A stretch of DNA of 57,700 nucleotides, taken from assembly GCA_948579355.1 (NCBI GenBank), contig CAPAOV010000019.1, positions 1 through 57,700 on the forward strand, read 5' to 3'. The notes beneath the pieces are model-generated. The model had not been told where the DNA came from. It saw nothing but the letters and a program-made list of their open reading frames with translations, and ran no database searches. Positions 35,768-44,683 of the stretch are shown in pieces (position 1 is the first letter of the stretch; every line of letters starts with the position of its first letter). The translations under genes and the position numbers were made by a program. The DNA comes from an uncultured Eubacterium sp. (GTDB lineage Bacteria; Bacillota; Clostridia; Lachnospirales; Lachnospiraceae).

Positions 35768-37095
35768 GCCAATCCCCATTCCTCTCTGTAAGCGTATTCC
35801 ATGCCCTCGCTTTCGATACAGGAAACCATCCTCTCCACTACCTCTTTCATAAAGGACAAATCGCTTCCCCAGTAATCTTCTCTTGCCAGTACCGCCCTGA
35901 CATCCGCCGTCTTCATAAATTCCATCACCTCCGGCACATCATTTGCTTCCTCCGTACGGTAAAAACAAATCAGCGCCGCCAGAGATAATGTCAGACAGGC
36001 CGGCAGTTTTTCCTGTTTCCCGTAATATTCCAATATTGTCGGCAATACCCGCGTGCGGAATTTGCTTACGGAATTGAGGGCAATGCTCAACAGCCGGTGA
36101 TTCACAAACGGATTGGCAAACCGCTCCCATACCGCCTTAGCAAACGCAATATCCTCTTCCCTGCCGCCAAGTACCGGAATAATCTCCTCAAACATGGCGC
36201 GCCGCAAAAATCCGCCGACTAATTCATCCCCAACACATTCCCTCACCGTATCCAAACCATACAACCGCGCCCCCAATACCATAGCCGTATGGGCGCCATT
36301 GAGAATGCGCACTTTCCTCTTCTTATAGGGAGCCACATCGTCTGTCCAGATAACATTTACGCCCGCCCTCTGAAGTGGAAACTCTTTTTCAAAATCACCC
36401 TCAATCACCCATAAGTGAAAGATTTCCGCCGTATTCATCAGCGAATCCACACAGCCGAGACGCTCCGTCAGCGCTTCCTTTTCATCGGCCGGATAGCCGG
36501 TACAAATACGGTCTACCAGTGTATTACAGAAATGATTTTCTTCTTCGAGCCAACGCAGAAATTCCGGCGGCAGTTCCCACAATTTGGCATACTGCACGAC
36601 ATATTGCTTTAACAAATCCGCATTGGAATCAATCAGTTCGCACGCCAGAATGATAAATCCCGACAGCCCCGCTTCAAATCGCCGGTACAACAGCGCCGTG
36701 AGCTTGGCAGGAAACGATTTTGGCGGCCTGTCGTGTAAACTCTCCGTTCCCAGATACTCAATACCCGCTTCCGTCGTATTGGATATAATAATGCGCATAT
36801 CGGGATTGTCTGCCAGAAGCAGATATTCCTCATATTCCGTATAGGGATTGACGCCGCGGGAAATAGATGTCACTCTCGTGCAGCTCTCCACTACTTCTCC
36901 GTTTTCAATTCCCCGCAAAAACTGATGATATACCCCGTTCTGCTCATTCAGCACTGACACCAGTCCTTTTTCAATCGGCTGGACAACTACCACGCTTCCG
37001 TCATACAGTCCCTGTTCTCTCATCTGATGGACAAACATATCCGCAAAACTGCGCAAAAATCCGCCCTCTCCAAACTGAATAATCGTCTCTCTCAC
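35764..37095 (-). CDS. uxaB: Tagaturonate reductase-like enzyme, UxaB family
   Basis: This 443-residue NAD-dependent polyol dehydrogenase belongs to the mannitol dehydrogenase long-chain family. The N-terminal Rossmann part opens with QFGEGGFLRSFADMFVHQM. The C-terminal helical domain contains VRILNGAHTAMVLGARLYG with the catalytic Lys/Asn/His neighbourhood (KKRKVRILNGAHT) and PFVNHRLLSIALNSVSKF. These match UxaB, which reduces D-tagaturonate to D-altronate, better than mannitol or fructuronate enzymes. It is followed directly by UxaA, the next enzyme of that route, and preceded 13 bases earlier by a zinc dehydrogenase. Confidence 0.85.
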   Translation of the reverse strand: MRETIIQFGEGGFLRSFADMFVHQMREQGLYDGSVVVVQPIEKGLVSVLNEQNGVYHQFLRGIENGEVVESCTRVTSISRGVNPYTEYEEYLLLADNPDMRIIISNTTEAGIEYLGTESLHDRPPKSFPAKLTALLYRRFEAGLSGFIILACELIDSNADLLKQYVVQYAKLWELPPEFLRWLEEENHFCNTLVDRICTGYPADEKEALTERLGCVDSLMNTAEIFHLWVIEGDFEKEFPLQRAGVNVIWTDDVAPYKKRKVRILNGAHTAMVLGARLYGLDTVRECVGDELVGGFLRRAMFEEIIPVLGGREEDIAFAKAVWERFANPFVNHRLLSIALNSVSKFRTRVLPTILEYYGKQEKLPACLTLSLAALICFYRTEEANDVPEVMEFMKTADVRAVLAREDYWGSDLSFMKEVVERMVSCIESEGMEYAYREEWGLA

Positions 37096-37108
37096 GCCCG
37101 TCTCCTCC

Positions 37109-38125
37109 TTACATCTTCACTAACACCTTTGCCAAATCGCCTTTGTTTTCCGCCAATGCGCGGAACGCCTCGTCCGCCCGCTCCATCGGATAGACGGCGC
37201 TGACAAGTTTCATCACATCGGCTTTTCCCTCCGCAATCCAGTCAATGACCTGAGCAAAGTCGTCGGAACGCGCGTTGCGGCTACCAAATACATTCAACTC
37301 TTTCTTGAGCAGAACGGAATGCAAAAAGGAAGTCTCCCTCTTGCCGTTGCCAATCAAAATAATTTTGCCGGCAAAGGCCGCGCAGTCGATACAGGAGAGA
37401 AACGTAGCCGGCAGTCCGCAGGCCTCGATACAGACATCAAACCCGTGCTTATCCGTAATGCGCTCTGTCTCCTCGCGCAAATTGTTTTTATCGCAGTTAA
37501 TAATATTATCCGCCCCTAATTCTTTTGCCAACTGAAGACGGCCGTCAAGAATATCTGCCACACAGACTTTAGCCCCTTTTGCTTTCGCCGTCATCAGTGC
37601 AAACAGGCCAATCGGCCCCGCTCCTATAATGAGAATCGTATCATTCCTTTCTATCTCCGTGCGGTGCAGCGCATGATAACTGATACTAAACGGCTCCACC
37701 AGAGCCAGCTCTTCTGCCGACAGGCCCCGCCCGCCTATAATGCGTTCGATTGGCATGGCGACGTATTCACAAAAACTGCCGTCCCTCTGTACTCCCATCG
37801 TCTGATTATCTTCACAGCAATTGACAAACCCCCGCTGGCACGAATAGCATGTGCCGCAGTTGAAATACGGATTGGCCGTTACGATGTCGCCGGCTTTCAA
37901 TCCTCTTTCATTCTCCCCGATTTCTACGATTTGCGCACTAAATTCATGCCCCGGAATCCTCGGATATGTAGTAAACGGCTGATTGCCGGTATAACTGGCG
38001 ACATCCGCGCCGCAGATTCCGCAATAGAGAATGCGCAGCAAAGCTTCGCCCTCCCGAATATCCGGTTTCTCCACTTCCGTCACCTGAATGTTACAAGGTT
38101 CCTGAATCCAGACTGCTTTCATCAC
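37109..38125 (-). CDS. Zinc-dependent alcohol dehydrogenase, probable L-galactonate 5-dehydrogenase
   Basis: This 338-residue medium-chain dehydrogenase has catalytic zinc ligands Cys in CGICGAD (about 37), His-Glu in PGHEF (about 61) and Glu in VEPFS. The structural zinc is in CGTCYSCQRGFVNC (about 91-104). The NAD fold is GAGPIGLFA (about 168). Its family is that of sorbitol, threonine and L-galactonate (LgoD/YjjN) dehydrogenases. Next to UxaB and UxaA the most economical role is oxidation of L-galactonate to D-tagaturonate. Its first codons overlap the end of the preceding dehydrogenase gene by four bases. Adjacent ATG codons make the exact start uncertain by one residue. Confidence 0.85.
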   Translation of the reverse strand: MMKAVWIQEPCNIQVTEVEKPDIREGEALLRILYCGICGADVASYTGNQPFTTYPRIPGHEFSAQIVEIGENERGLKAGDIVTANPYFNCGTCYSCQRGFVNCCEDNQTMGVQRDGSFCEYVAMPIERIIGGRGLSAEELALVEPFSISYHALHRTEIERNDTILIIGAGPIGLFALMTAKAKGAKVCVADILDGRLQLAKELGADNIINCDKNNLREETERITDKHGFDVCIEACGLPATFLSCIDCAAFAGKIILIGNGKRETSFLHSVLLKKELNVFGSRNARSDDFAQVIDWIAEGKADVMKLVSAVYPMERADEAFRALAENKGDLAKVLVKM

Positions 38126-39336
38126 TCTTTATCCTCCCCGTCTCTGATATAGTCGCCATTCCATATTACCGCGGTCTTCATCGGCGCTTGTTTTCCATAT
38201 ATTTTGTTCCGGTATGCCTCCACCGGCGCTTTTATAAATTCTTCCTTATCAATCAACTCCACAATTTCGTCATAACGACTGTCGGCCAAAATGCGAATTG
38301 CCCGCTCCATATGTTCCTGTCGGAAATTGATAGAGCCAAAGATAAGATGGTTTTCAAAGCCAAACGGCATCGTATCAAAAGAAACTTGCGGCCCTAAGGA
38401 AAAACTGTTGTAAATGCCGTTACATCCTAACACGCCGTGCTCAAAGGCAATCCTGTGCTCTGTCTGCGTGCCGCTGACGCCAATAAACGTTGTCGCCCTT
38501 CCTCCTAATTTTTCCCTGATGGCGGCAGCCAGCTCCTCTTCCGAAGCATAATTATTCTGCAAATATGCCGCCCCCGTCTGCTCTATCGCATAGCGGACTT
38601 TCGGGGCGTCCTCCCCGCTCCTTGCCACAAATAAAACAGAGGCGCCGCGGTGGTTGGCGGCAATCAAATCCCCCATAAACATTCCCGTCGTTCCCAGTCC
38701 GAAAATCACCGTTCTCTCAAAAATCTCTTCTTTTGCGAGCTCGCGCGCCCTCTGCTCTCCACATTTCTCTCTCGCCATGACGACGCGGAAATTGTGGGCG
38801 CTCCCCAAATCTTCCATTCTCTCCAACTGAAAAATCATGCACGCATAAGGGTCTGGAAAGACCATTCTCTTGGCAAACGCCAAATCCAGTTTGCCATCTT
38901 TCACGTAGCCGTCGGGAATTGGCAGCAGCATATCCGGATGAAAATATTGCCGGTCACAAAATAATCCGTCCGCCCCGTCGCACCCGTATTCAAAATAGCT
39001 TTCCTCTTCCGTAAAGCGCGTCGGGTCATAGCTGTTTCCCCCGCGTATAAGCACAATGGCAAAACGCTGCTGCGATGGCACCCACACAATTCCCTCATGG
39101 CCATTTATCAGCCGCTTTTCACCTGCGGGAAATTTCGCCCCCAGCAGCCCTTTCTGCCCCATTTTCATCAATTCATAATCCGTTCCGCAAAAGCCGACGA
39201 TAACCGGCTCGCACAATACCGGTTCTTTCTCATCTTCCCCCCGCAGTCTCCGCCTCTTCACCGCATGAATTTCCACGTCGCCATATACGAGCGGATTCTC
39301 GCTGTCGTTTTGAAAATAAGTTCCCTTTACCTGCAT
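38122..39336 (-). CDS. Glucose dehydrogenase-like MDR enzyme, probable L-galactose 1-dehydrogenase
   Basis: This 404-residue medium-chain dehydrogenase resembles archaeal-type glucose dehydrogenases. It has zinc-site elements VGFCGTDYELMKMGQKG and NGHEGIVW, a Rossmann motif FGLGTTGMFMGDLIAA near residue 200, and a long C-terminal segment of the glucose-dehydrogenase type. It is the first gene of the operon, as expected for the committing oxidation of an aldose to its 1,5-lactone. The frame runs upstream to 39414 through a structured repeat, but GGAGG lies seven bases before the ATG at 39336, which is taken as the start. The sugar is inferred; D-galactose, L-fucose or glucose cannot be excluded from sequence. 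Confidence 0.8.
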   Translation of the reverse strand: MQVKGTYFQNDSENPLVYGDVEIHAVKRRRLRGEDEKEPVLCEPVIVGFCGTDYELMKMGQKGLLGAKFPAGEKRLINGHEGIVWVPSQQRFAIVLIRGGNSYDPTRFTEEESYFEYGCDGADGLFCDRQYFHPDMLLPIPDGYVKDGKLDLAFAKRMVFPDPYACMIFQLERMEDLGSAHNFRVVMAREKCGEQRARELAKEEIFERTVIFGLGTTGMFMGDLIAANHRGASVLFVARSGEDAPKVRYAIEQTGAAYLQNNYASEEELAAAIREKLGGRATTFIGVSGTQTEHRIAFEHGVLGCNGIYNSFSLGPQVSFDTMPFGFENHLIFGSINFRQEHMERAIRILADSRYDEIVELIDKEEFIKAPVEAYRNKIYGKQAPMKTAVIWNGDYIRDGEDKE

Positions 39337-39339
39337 ACC

Positions 39340-39491
39340 ATATCCTCCATTCCGAAGCGCAGCGGAGGAAGTACGAGCAAAAAGCAGCGGAGCTGTTTTT
39401 GCTCTGTACATCAATACTATTTGTGGTGCTTCGGCACAAATAGTGGGTTGAAAAATAAGCTATCGAGCTTATTTTTCAACCTATATCCTCC
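39340..39491. repeat. Multi-hairpin intergenic element, copy B
   Basis: Three hairpins in series lie in the leader of the L-galactose operon: 39371-39409 (GAGCAAAAA/TTTTTGCTC core), 39416-39444 (ACTATTTGTG/CACAAATAGT), and a 15-bp perfect stem with an ATCG loop (39447-39461 with 39466-39480). The element is bounded by imperfect direct repeats containing ATATCCTCC (39340-39348 and 39483-39491), each a ribosome binding site on the minus strand. CCGAAGCGCAGCGGAG (39352-39367) recurs with one change at 45030-45045. Confidence 0.6.
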
Positions 39492-39515
39492 GTTCTTCCA
39501 TTCCTCAATAACATC

Positions 39516-39521
39516 ATTATA
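39516..39521 (-). promoter_or_regulatory. -10 box of the L-galactose operon
   Basis: The minus strand reads TATAAT about 25 bases upstream of the structured leader. No recognisable -35 lies 16-18 bases further up, which suits dependence on an activator such as the adjacent AraC protein. Confidence 0.45.
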
Positions 39522-39544
39522 TCTTTTTGCAAAATTTTTTTTAT

Positions 39545-39592
39545 ACAAAAATGCGACAATCTGCCCCTCTGTGGTGACATATTGCCGCATTT
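39545..39592 (-). terminator. Terminator of the araC-type gene
   Basis: A 12-bp stem with one wobble (39549-39560 with 39581-39592) is followed on the minus strand by TTTTTG. It ends the regulator transcript just before the catabolic operon promoter. Confidence 0.8.
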
Positions 39593-39593
39593 G

Positions 39594-40445
39594 TTATTTC
39601 CGGAACTCTCTTGGCGACTTCCCGTAATATTGGGAAAATGCGTGGGAGAAATGCTCCACGGAAGAATATCCGAGATTGTCGCTGATATCCGTAATCTTCA
39701 TCTTTGTGTGGGAGAGCATCGTTACCGCCGCCAGCATTCTTGCCTCCCGCTTCTTTTCAGAAAACGATTTGTGATAAATTTTGCGGATAAACCGCTGTGT
39801 CTGCCTGACGCTGAACCCGAGCCGCTCCGCCAGCCCCTCCAGACATATCTCACGGTATTCATAGAGAAACATCTCGTCCATAACAAGCTGTGCGTTCTCT
39901 TCGCGAATCTCATGGGTAAAAAAAGTCTCGTCCGGCTGTGGCAGTTCGTCCGTCTGCGGCAGCGATGACCCGTAGCTTCTGACGCAGTCAATGAGAAATT
40001 CCGCTAACAAAAAGGGAATCTTTTTTTCCCACCCCAAATCTTTGCGCTTATGCTCTAATATTATCTGCTGCATAAAATGGCGAAGTTCCTTTCTCCCTCT
40101 GCCAACCCATCTCACCTCTTTGCAAAAAGCGGACATAATCGTTCCTTGCGGGTGCGGTGAATCAACATGCAGATATAAGCCAAACTCCGTGACCGGATTG
40201 TCTTTCTCCGGTATCTGTTCGTGAAATACATTGGGGCCGGTCACATAGAGGGTTCCCTCTTCTATCCCGTAACTCACCGAATCGAGAATTACCGTTCCCC
40301 TGCCTCCGGCCACATAGTGGATTTCATATATATTTTCACCGTGGCAATGCATCGGTAATATCTGTCTGAATTTGCGGTAACTTACCATCGTCACCCGTAT
40401 TTTCACATCCTCAATCTGAAAGGAATAATTGCTATAGTATTCCAT
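39594..40445 (-). CDS. AraC-family transcriptional regulator
   Basis: This 283-residue regulator has an N-terminal cupin-type sensor (about residues 5-150, with 'MHCHGENIYEIHYV' and 'YVTGPNVFHEQIP') that would bind a sugar effector. A C-terminal double helix-turn-helix follows (about 185-283), ending in the AraC signature ITDISDNLGYSSVEHFSHAF followed by YYGKSPREFRK. AAAGGGG lies before the ATG at 40445; the frame upstream to 40475 is not needed. It is divergent from the GH95 gene and upstream of the L-galactose operon. It is probably the activator of both, since both show good -10 but poor -35 boxes. Confidence 0.92.
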   Translation of the reverse strand: MEYYSNYSFQIEDVKIRVTMVSYRKFRQILPMHCHGENIYEIHYVAGGRGTVILDSVSYGIEEGTLYVTGPNVFHEQIPEKDNPVTEFGLYLHVDSPHPQGTIMSAFCKEVRWVGRGRKELRHFMQQIILEHKRKDLGWEKKIPFLLAEFLIDCVRSYGSSLPQTDELPQPDETFFTHEIREENAQLVMDEMFLYEYREICLEGLAERLGFSVRQTQRFIRKIYHKSFSEKKREARMLAAVTMLSHTKMKITDISDNLGYSSVEHFSHAFSQYYGKSPREFRK

Positions 40446-40497
40446 ACTTTTCCCCTTTGTTGCGTTTATGTACACGTGCCTTTCTGATTTATGTCAC

Positions 40498-40535
40498 ATT
40501 ATACTATAGAAAAAAAGAAGTTTCAAATATATAAT
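40498..40535. promoter_or_regulatory. Divergent promoters for the AraC and GH95 genes
   Basis: On the minus strand TTGAAA (40521-40526), 17 bases, TATAAT (40498-40503) drives the regulator. On the plus strand TATAAT (40530-40535) serves the GH95 gene but lacks a matching -35. The promoters nearly overlap, so one activator site could control both. Confidence 0.6.
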
Positions 40536-40576
40536 AATGTCAAGGTAATAGAGATTGAACACAGGGGGGTACGACA

Positions 40577-42805
40577 ATGAGTCAGTTATTTTATACAAAA
40601 CCGTCCCATTGGGACTGGAACCGCGCTCTCCCTGTCGGCAACGGCAGACTGGGCGCAATGATTTACGGCGAGGGCAGCCACGAACATTTTCAGCTCAATG
40701 AAGATTCGGTCTGGTTCGGAAAAAAACGCGAGCGCAATAATCCCGACGCACTCGCCAATCTGGATAAAATCCGCAAGCTTATTTTAGCGGGCAACATTCC
40801 ACAGGCCGAAGAACTTTGCAAGTATGCTCTTGCCGGTACGCCGCAGAGCCAGCACTCCTATCAGACACTGGGAGACGTATACTTTGATTATTGTGGGGCG
40901 CTAAAAGAAAACAGAGACTTGCGGCGCACTCTTGACCTCGCAACTGCAATCCATACGAGCACAATAACCGACATATCTACTAATGTAGAATACAAGGTGG
41001 AGACTTTTGTAAGCCGGCATTATAACTGTATTGTCGCCCGATTCTCCGCCTCAGAGAAAGGAAAACTTGACCTCGCCGCTTCCCTGCAGCGCGACTGCTT
41101 TTATGAAAAGACGGAGCACACCGAAGACAGCCTCTATATCTCCGGAAATCTCGGGGGCGGCGGTATGGACTTCTGCTGCGGTATGCGCTTTCTTTCCGAC
41201 AGCAGCGATTTACAGGGAATCGGAGAACATATTGTGACAAAGGGCGCCACGAACGTTACCGTGCTCCTCACGGCTTTCACGGAGTACCGCGCCGACAATC
41301 CCCGCAGGAAAACGGAACGCTGTCTCTCCTTAGCCGCCTCCGTGGATTACGAGCAGTTAAAGGCAGAACATATTGAAGAATACCAATCCTACTTCTGTCG
41401 TATGAGCTTTTCCCTTGACTACGATTGGGAACTGGACAAGCTTTCCACAGACGAACGCTTAGCCCGTATCGACGAAGCGCATCCCGACAACGGCCTGATT
41501 AATACTTATATGGATTTTGGCCGTTATTTGCTTATCTGCTCCAGCCGCGGCGACTGTCTTCCCGCCAACTTACAGGGTATTTGGAATCGTGACTACAATG
41601 CGCCGTGGCAGAGTAAATTCACGATTAATATCAATACGGAAATGAACTACTGGCCTGCCGGAATCTGCCATCTGTCAGACTGTGAGCTTCCTTTCTTTGA
41701 ACATCTGCTGCGCATGCTGCCAAACGGCAGGGAAACTGCAAAAAAAATGTACGGCTGCCGCGGCTTTGTCGCTCACCATAACACCGATTTGTGGGGCGAC
41801 ACCGCCCCGCAGGACATATGTATCTCGGCTACCTTTTGGGTTATGGGCGCCGCATGGATGTGTACTCATATATGGAATCACTACCTATACACGCAGGATA
41901 TGGAATTTTTACAAAAACTGTATCCGGTGCTTCGGGAAGCGGTACTGTTTTTTCTCGATTTTCTCATTGAAGTGGACGGTTATTACGTCACTTGCCCGTC
42001 GCTCTCGCCGGAGAATACTTACATTATGGAAGACGGTACGAGCGGCTGCCTCACTTATGGCTGCACAATGGACAATGAGATTTTGCACGAGCTGTTCTCT
42101 CATTTTCTTAAAGCCGCGTCACTCGTGAAAGAAAAGGACAGTGCTCTCATACAAAAAGTAGAAAACTATGACAAAAAAATTGCCCCTCTGCAAATCGGCC
42201 GGCACGGCCAGCTTATGGAATGGCAGAAGGACTATGAAGAGGCCGAACCCGGACACCGCCACATTTCACATCTGTGGGCGCTCCATCCGGCCCATCAAAT
42301 TACAAAAGATGGCACGCCGGAACTCTGCCAGGCGGCAGAAATCACCTTACAGCGCAGGCTTGCCGCCGGCGGCGGCCATACCGGCTGGAGCCGCGCATGG
42401 ATTATGAATCTGTATGCACGCCTGTGGCAGGGAGAACAGGTTTATGCAAATCTTTTGCAACTGTTCAGTCATTCGACTTTACCAAATCTTCTTGATAACC
42501 ACCCGCCATTTCAGATTGACGGCAACTTCGGCGCCATTGCCGCCATCGCCGAAGCGCTGCTGCAATCCGACGAAGAGCGGACGATTCTGCTCCCTGCGCT
42601 TCCCCGTGCATGGAAAGATGGAGAAGTAAAAGGACTCTGCGGGGTAGGCGGAGTGGTCTATGATTTGAGTTGGAAAAACCACTCGCTGACAACAGCCGTT
42701 TTGCATGCCGCACATCAAGCCAATATTACTTTGCGCTATCAGGACTCGGAAGAACGGCTTTCGATGATGGCAGGTCAGACCATCACGCTGGATTTTCCCG
42801 CGTGA
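40577..42805 (+). CDS. GH95 glycoside hydrolase, alpha-L-galactosidase or alpha-1,2-L-fucosidase
   Basis: This 742-residue inverting glycosidase has an N-terminal beta-sandwich starting with the family motif LPVGNGRLGAMIYG and QLNEDSVW. An (alpha/alpha)6 barrel follows, with INTEMNYWPAGICHL (the paired Asn that assist catalysis), SPENTYIMEDG (candidate general-acid Glu), GHRHISHLWALHP, and 'LDNHPPFQIDGNFGAIAAIA' near the C-terminal domain. There is no signal peptide, so it would act on imported oligosaccharides. The motif set is that of family 95, which contains both alpha-1,2-L-fucosidases and alpha-L-galactosidases. The adjoining UxaA/UxaB operon favours L-galactose. AGGGGGG precedes the ATG. 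Confidence 0.92.
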   Translation: MSQLFYTKPSHWDWNRALPVGNGRLGAMIYGEGSHEHFQLNEDSVWFGKKRERNNPDALANLDKIRKLILAGNIPQAEELCKYALAGTPQSQHSYQTLGDVYFDYCGALKENRDLRRTLDLATAIHTSTITDISTNVEYKVETFVSRHYNCIVARFSASEKGKLDLAASLQRDCFYEKTEHTEDSLYISGNLGGGGMDFCCGMRFLSDSSDLQGIGEHIVTKGATNVTVLLTAFTEYRADNPRRKTERCLSLAASVDYEQLKAEHIEEYQSYFCRMSFSLDYDWELDKLSTDERLARIDEAHPDNGLINTYMDFGRYLLICSSRGDCLPANLQGIWNRDYNAPWQSKFTININTEMNYWPAGICHLSDCELPFFEHLLRMLPNGRETAKKMYGCRGFVAHHNTDLWGDTAPQDICISATFWVMGAAWMCTHIWNHYLYTQDMEFLQKLYPVLREAVLFFLDFLIEVDGYYVTCPSLSPENTYIMEDGTSGCLTYGCTMDNEILHELFSHFLKAASLVKEKDSALIQKVENYDKKIAPLQIGRHGQLMEWQKDYEEAEPGHRHISHLWALHPAHQITKDGTPELCQAAEITLQRRLAAGGGHTGWSRAWIMNLYARLWQGEQVYANLLQLFSHSTLPNLLDNHPPFQIDGNFGAIAAIAEALLQSDEERTILLPALPRAWKDGEVKGLCGVGGVVYDLSWKNHSLTTAVLHAAHQANITLRYQDSEERLSMMAGQTITLDFPA

Positions 42806-42820
42806 TGGGCCTTACCACCC

Positions 42821-44602
42821 TTAATCATCTTGTAAAGCGTCAAATCCGGACTCTCCGGTTCTCACTTTGATGACGTCGCCGACGTCGTAGATAAATATTT
42901 TCCCATCGCCGATATGTCCCGTATACAATGCATCTTTCGCAGCGGAAACTACTTTCGACACAGGTACTGCGCTGACAACGACTTCCACTTTCATCTTCGG
43001 CAAAAGCGTGAATTCCACCGGTACGCCTCGATAGTACTCGGCCTTTCCTTTCTGTGTACCGCAGCCGAGCACCTGCGTCACCGTAATCCCCTGCACTCCA
43101 ATTGCATTCAGAGCCTCTTTCAAATCTTCGAATTTACTCTGTCTGCATATGATATCTACTTTTGACAACTTCACATCCGAGGCAATACCGGCGCTTTCTG
43201 TTTTTACCTGAACCGGAACTGCATCATCCATTGGTACGGAAACGGAAGAGGACGGGGCATATTCCATACCCTTTCCTTTTTTTGCCGTAATACCGGATAC
43301 CCCCTCTACCGAAGTAACAAAGCCGGCATATGCACTCTTTAATCCATGCTCTGTGGAATCAAGACCGAGCACCTCTTCCTCTTCGGTAACGCGAAGACCA
43401 AATACCATCTTAATCACATAAAAGACTATTATCATCGTCACAGCCGCCCATGCGGCAACGGCGGCAAAACCCGTAAGCTGCCATCCGAGAAGTTTAACTC
43501 CGCCGCCATAAAACAAGCCGCTGACAACATTCCCCGCCTCGTCTGCCAGAGAATATCCCGGTGCGCTCGGTGTGGCAAAAAGACCGACGGCAATCGTACC
43601 CCATATACCATTCAGACAGTGAACGGCGACTGCTCCTACCGGGTCGTCAATATGTAATTTGTAATCAAGCAGCCATACGCCAAAGACTACAAGCACACCT
43701 GCTACTGCACCGATGCAAATCGCTCCGAGCGCATCCGTGACGTCACAGGACGCCGTAATCGCTACCAGACCGGCTAACGATGCGTTCAGACACATGGATA
43801 CATCCGGTTTCCCGTATTTTATCCACGTGAAAATCATACAGGTAACTGTGGCAATTGCCGGGGCCACAGTTGTTGTCAGAAAAATCGAGCCAAGCTGCGC
43901 CGTACTCGTTGCTGCCGCCCCGTTAAAGCCATACCAGCCAAGCCATAAAATAAATACGCCAAGCGCCCCAATCGTAAGGTTATGTCCCGGAAAGGCGTTT
44001 ACTTTAACGATTTTATTATGCTTATCCTTTGTAAACTTTCCGATTCGGGGACCGAGAATTTTTGCTCCCACAAGTGCCGCAATTCCGCCTACCATATGAA
44101 TAGCACAAGAGCCTGCAAAATCATGGAAGCCCATCTGCGCTAACCAGCCACCGCCCCAAATCCAGTGCGCCTCAATCGGATAGACAAGAGCGGAAATTAC
44201 TGCTGAATACACACAGTAGGAAAGGAACTTCGTTCTCTCCGCCATCGCCCCCGATACAATGGTCGCCGTCGTTGCACAAAATACAAGATTGAATATAAAA
44301 TTTGACCAGTCAAAATTTGCATAATTCGTAAATAAATCAAATCCCGGTTTACCGATAAAGCCGAGTAAATCCTCACCGAGTAAAAAGCTAAATCCGATAA
44401 TGATAAACACTACTGTACCAATACAAAAATCCATCAGGTTTTTCATAATGATATTACCGGTGTTCTTTGCCCTTGTAAAACCTGCTTCCACCATGGCAAA
44501 TCCGGCCTGCATCCAAAATACCAGCGCCGCTCCTATAAGAAACCAGACTCCCCATAACTCACTGCTCATGGCAGCCAACGCTTTTGTCATTTCCTGTGTC
44601 AT
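42821..44602 (-). CDS. amt: Ammonium transporter fused to a PII signalling domain
   Basis: This 593-residue protein has an N-terminal Amt channel (about residues 15-430) with about eleven helices and FWMQAGFAMVEAGFTRAKN, DFAGSCAIHMVGG and 'HCLNGIWGTIAVGLF' with the pore histidines. A linker follows, then a PII/GlnB domain (about 480-593). The PII part has the T-loop region QKGKAEYYRGVPVEF and the C-terminal GHIGDGKIFIYDVGDVIKVRTGE. Separate PII proteins plug Amt channels when nitrogen is sufficient; fusion would make that control built in. The first ATG (44608) lies only three bases after GGAGG; the ATG at 44602 has better spacing. The gene converges on the GH95 gene, with 15 bases between stops. 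Confidence 0.94.
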   Translation of the reverse strand: MTQEMTKALAAMSSELWGVWFLIGAALVFWMQAGFAMVEAGFTRAKNTGNIIMKNLMDFCIGTVVFIIIGFSFLLGEDLLGFIGKPGFDLFTNYANFDWSNFIFNLVFCATTATIVSGAMAERTKFLSYCVYSAVISALVYPIEAHWIWGGGWLAQMGFHDFAGSCAIHMVGGIAALVGAKILGPRIGKFTKDKHNKIVKVNAFPGHNLTIGALGVFILWLGWYGFNGAAATSTAQLGSIFLTTTVAPAIATVTCMIFTWIKYGKPDVSMCLNASLAGLVAITASCDVTDALGAICIGAVAGVLVVFGVWLLDYKLHIDDPVGAVAVHCLNGIWGTIAVGLFATPSAPGYSLADEAGNVVSGLFYGGGVKLLGWQLTGFAAVAAWAAVTMIIVFYVIKMVFGLRVTEEEEVLGLDSTEHGLKSAYAGFVTSVEGVSGITAKKGKGMEYAPSSSVSVPMDDAVPVQVKTESAGIASDVKLSKVDIICRQSKFEDLKEALNAIGVQGITVTQVLGCGTQKGKAEYYRGVPVEFTLLPKMKVEVVVSAVPVSKVVSAAKDALYTGHIGDGKIFIYDVGDVIKVRTGESGFDALQDD

Positions 44603-44683
44603 ATACATGCACCTCCTGAATGTAAGTGTAAGGCCTCATTTTCGTTGTTTGTTCCGCGAAAATAAAACATTCCCTTAGAATAG

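Noticed and set aside
33056..39336. Non-phosphorylating L-fucose pathway
   Set aside because: The lactonase, mutarotase and GH95 fit it, but UxaB and UxaA need a C6 hydroxyl to act on tagaturonate and altronate. The expected fuconate dehydratase and 2-keto-3-deoxyfuconate enzymes are missing.
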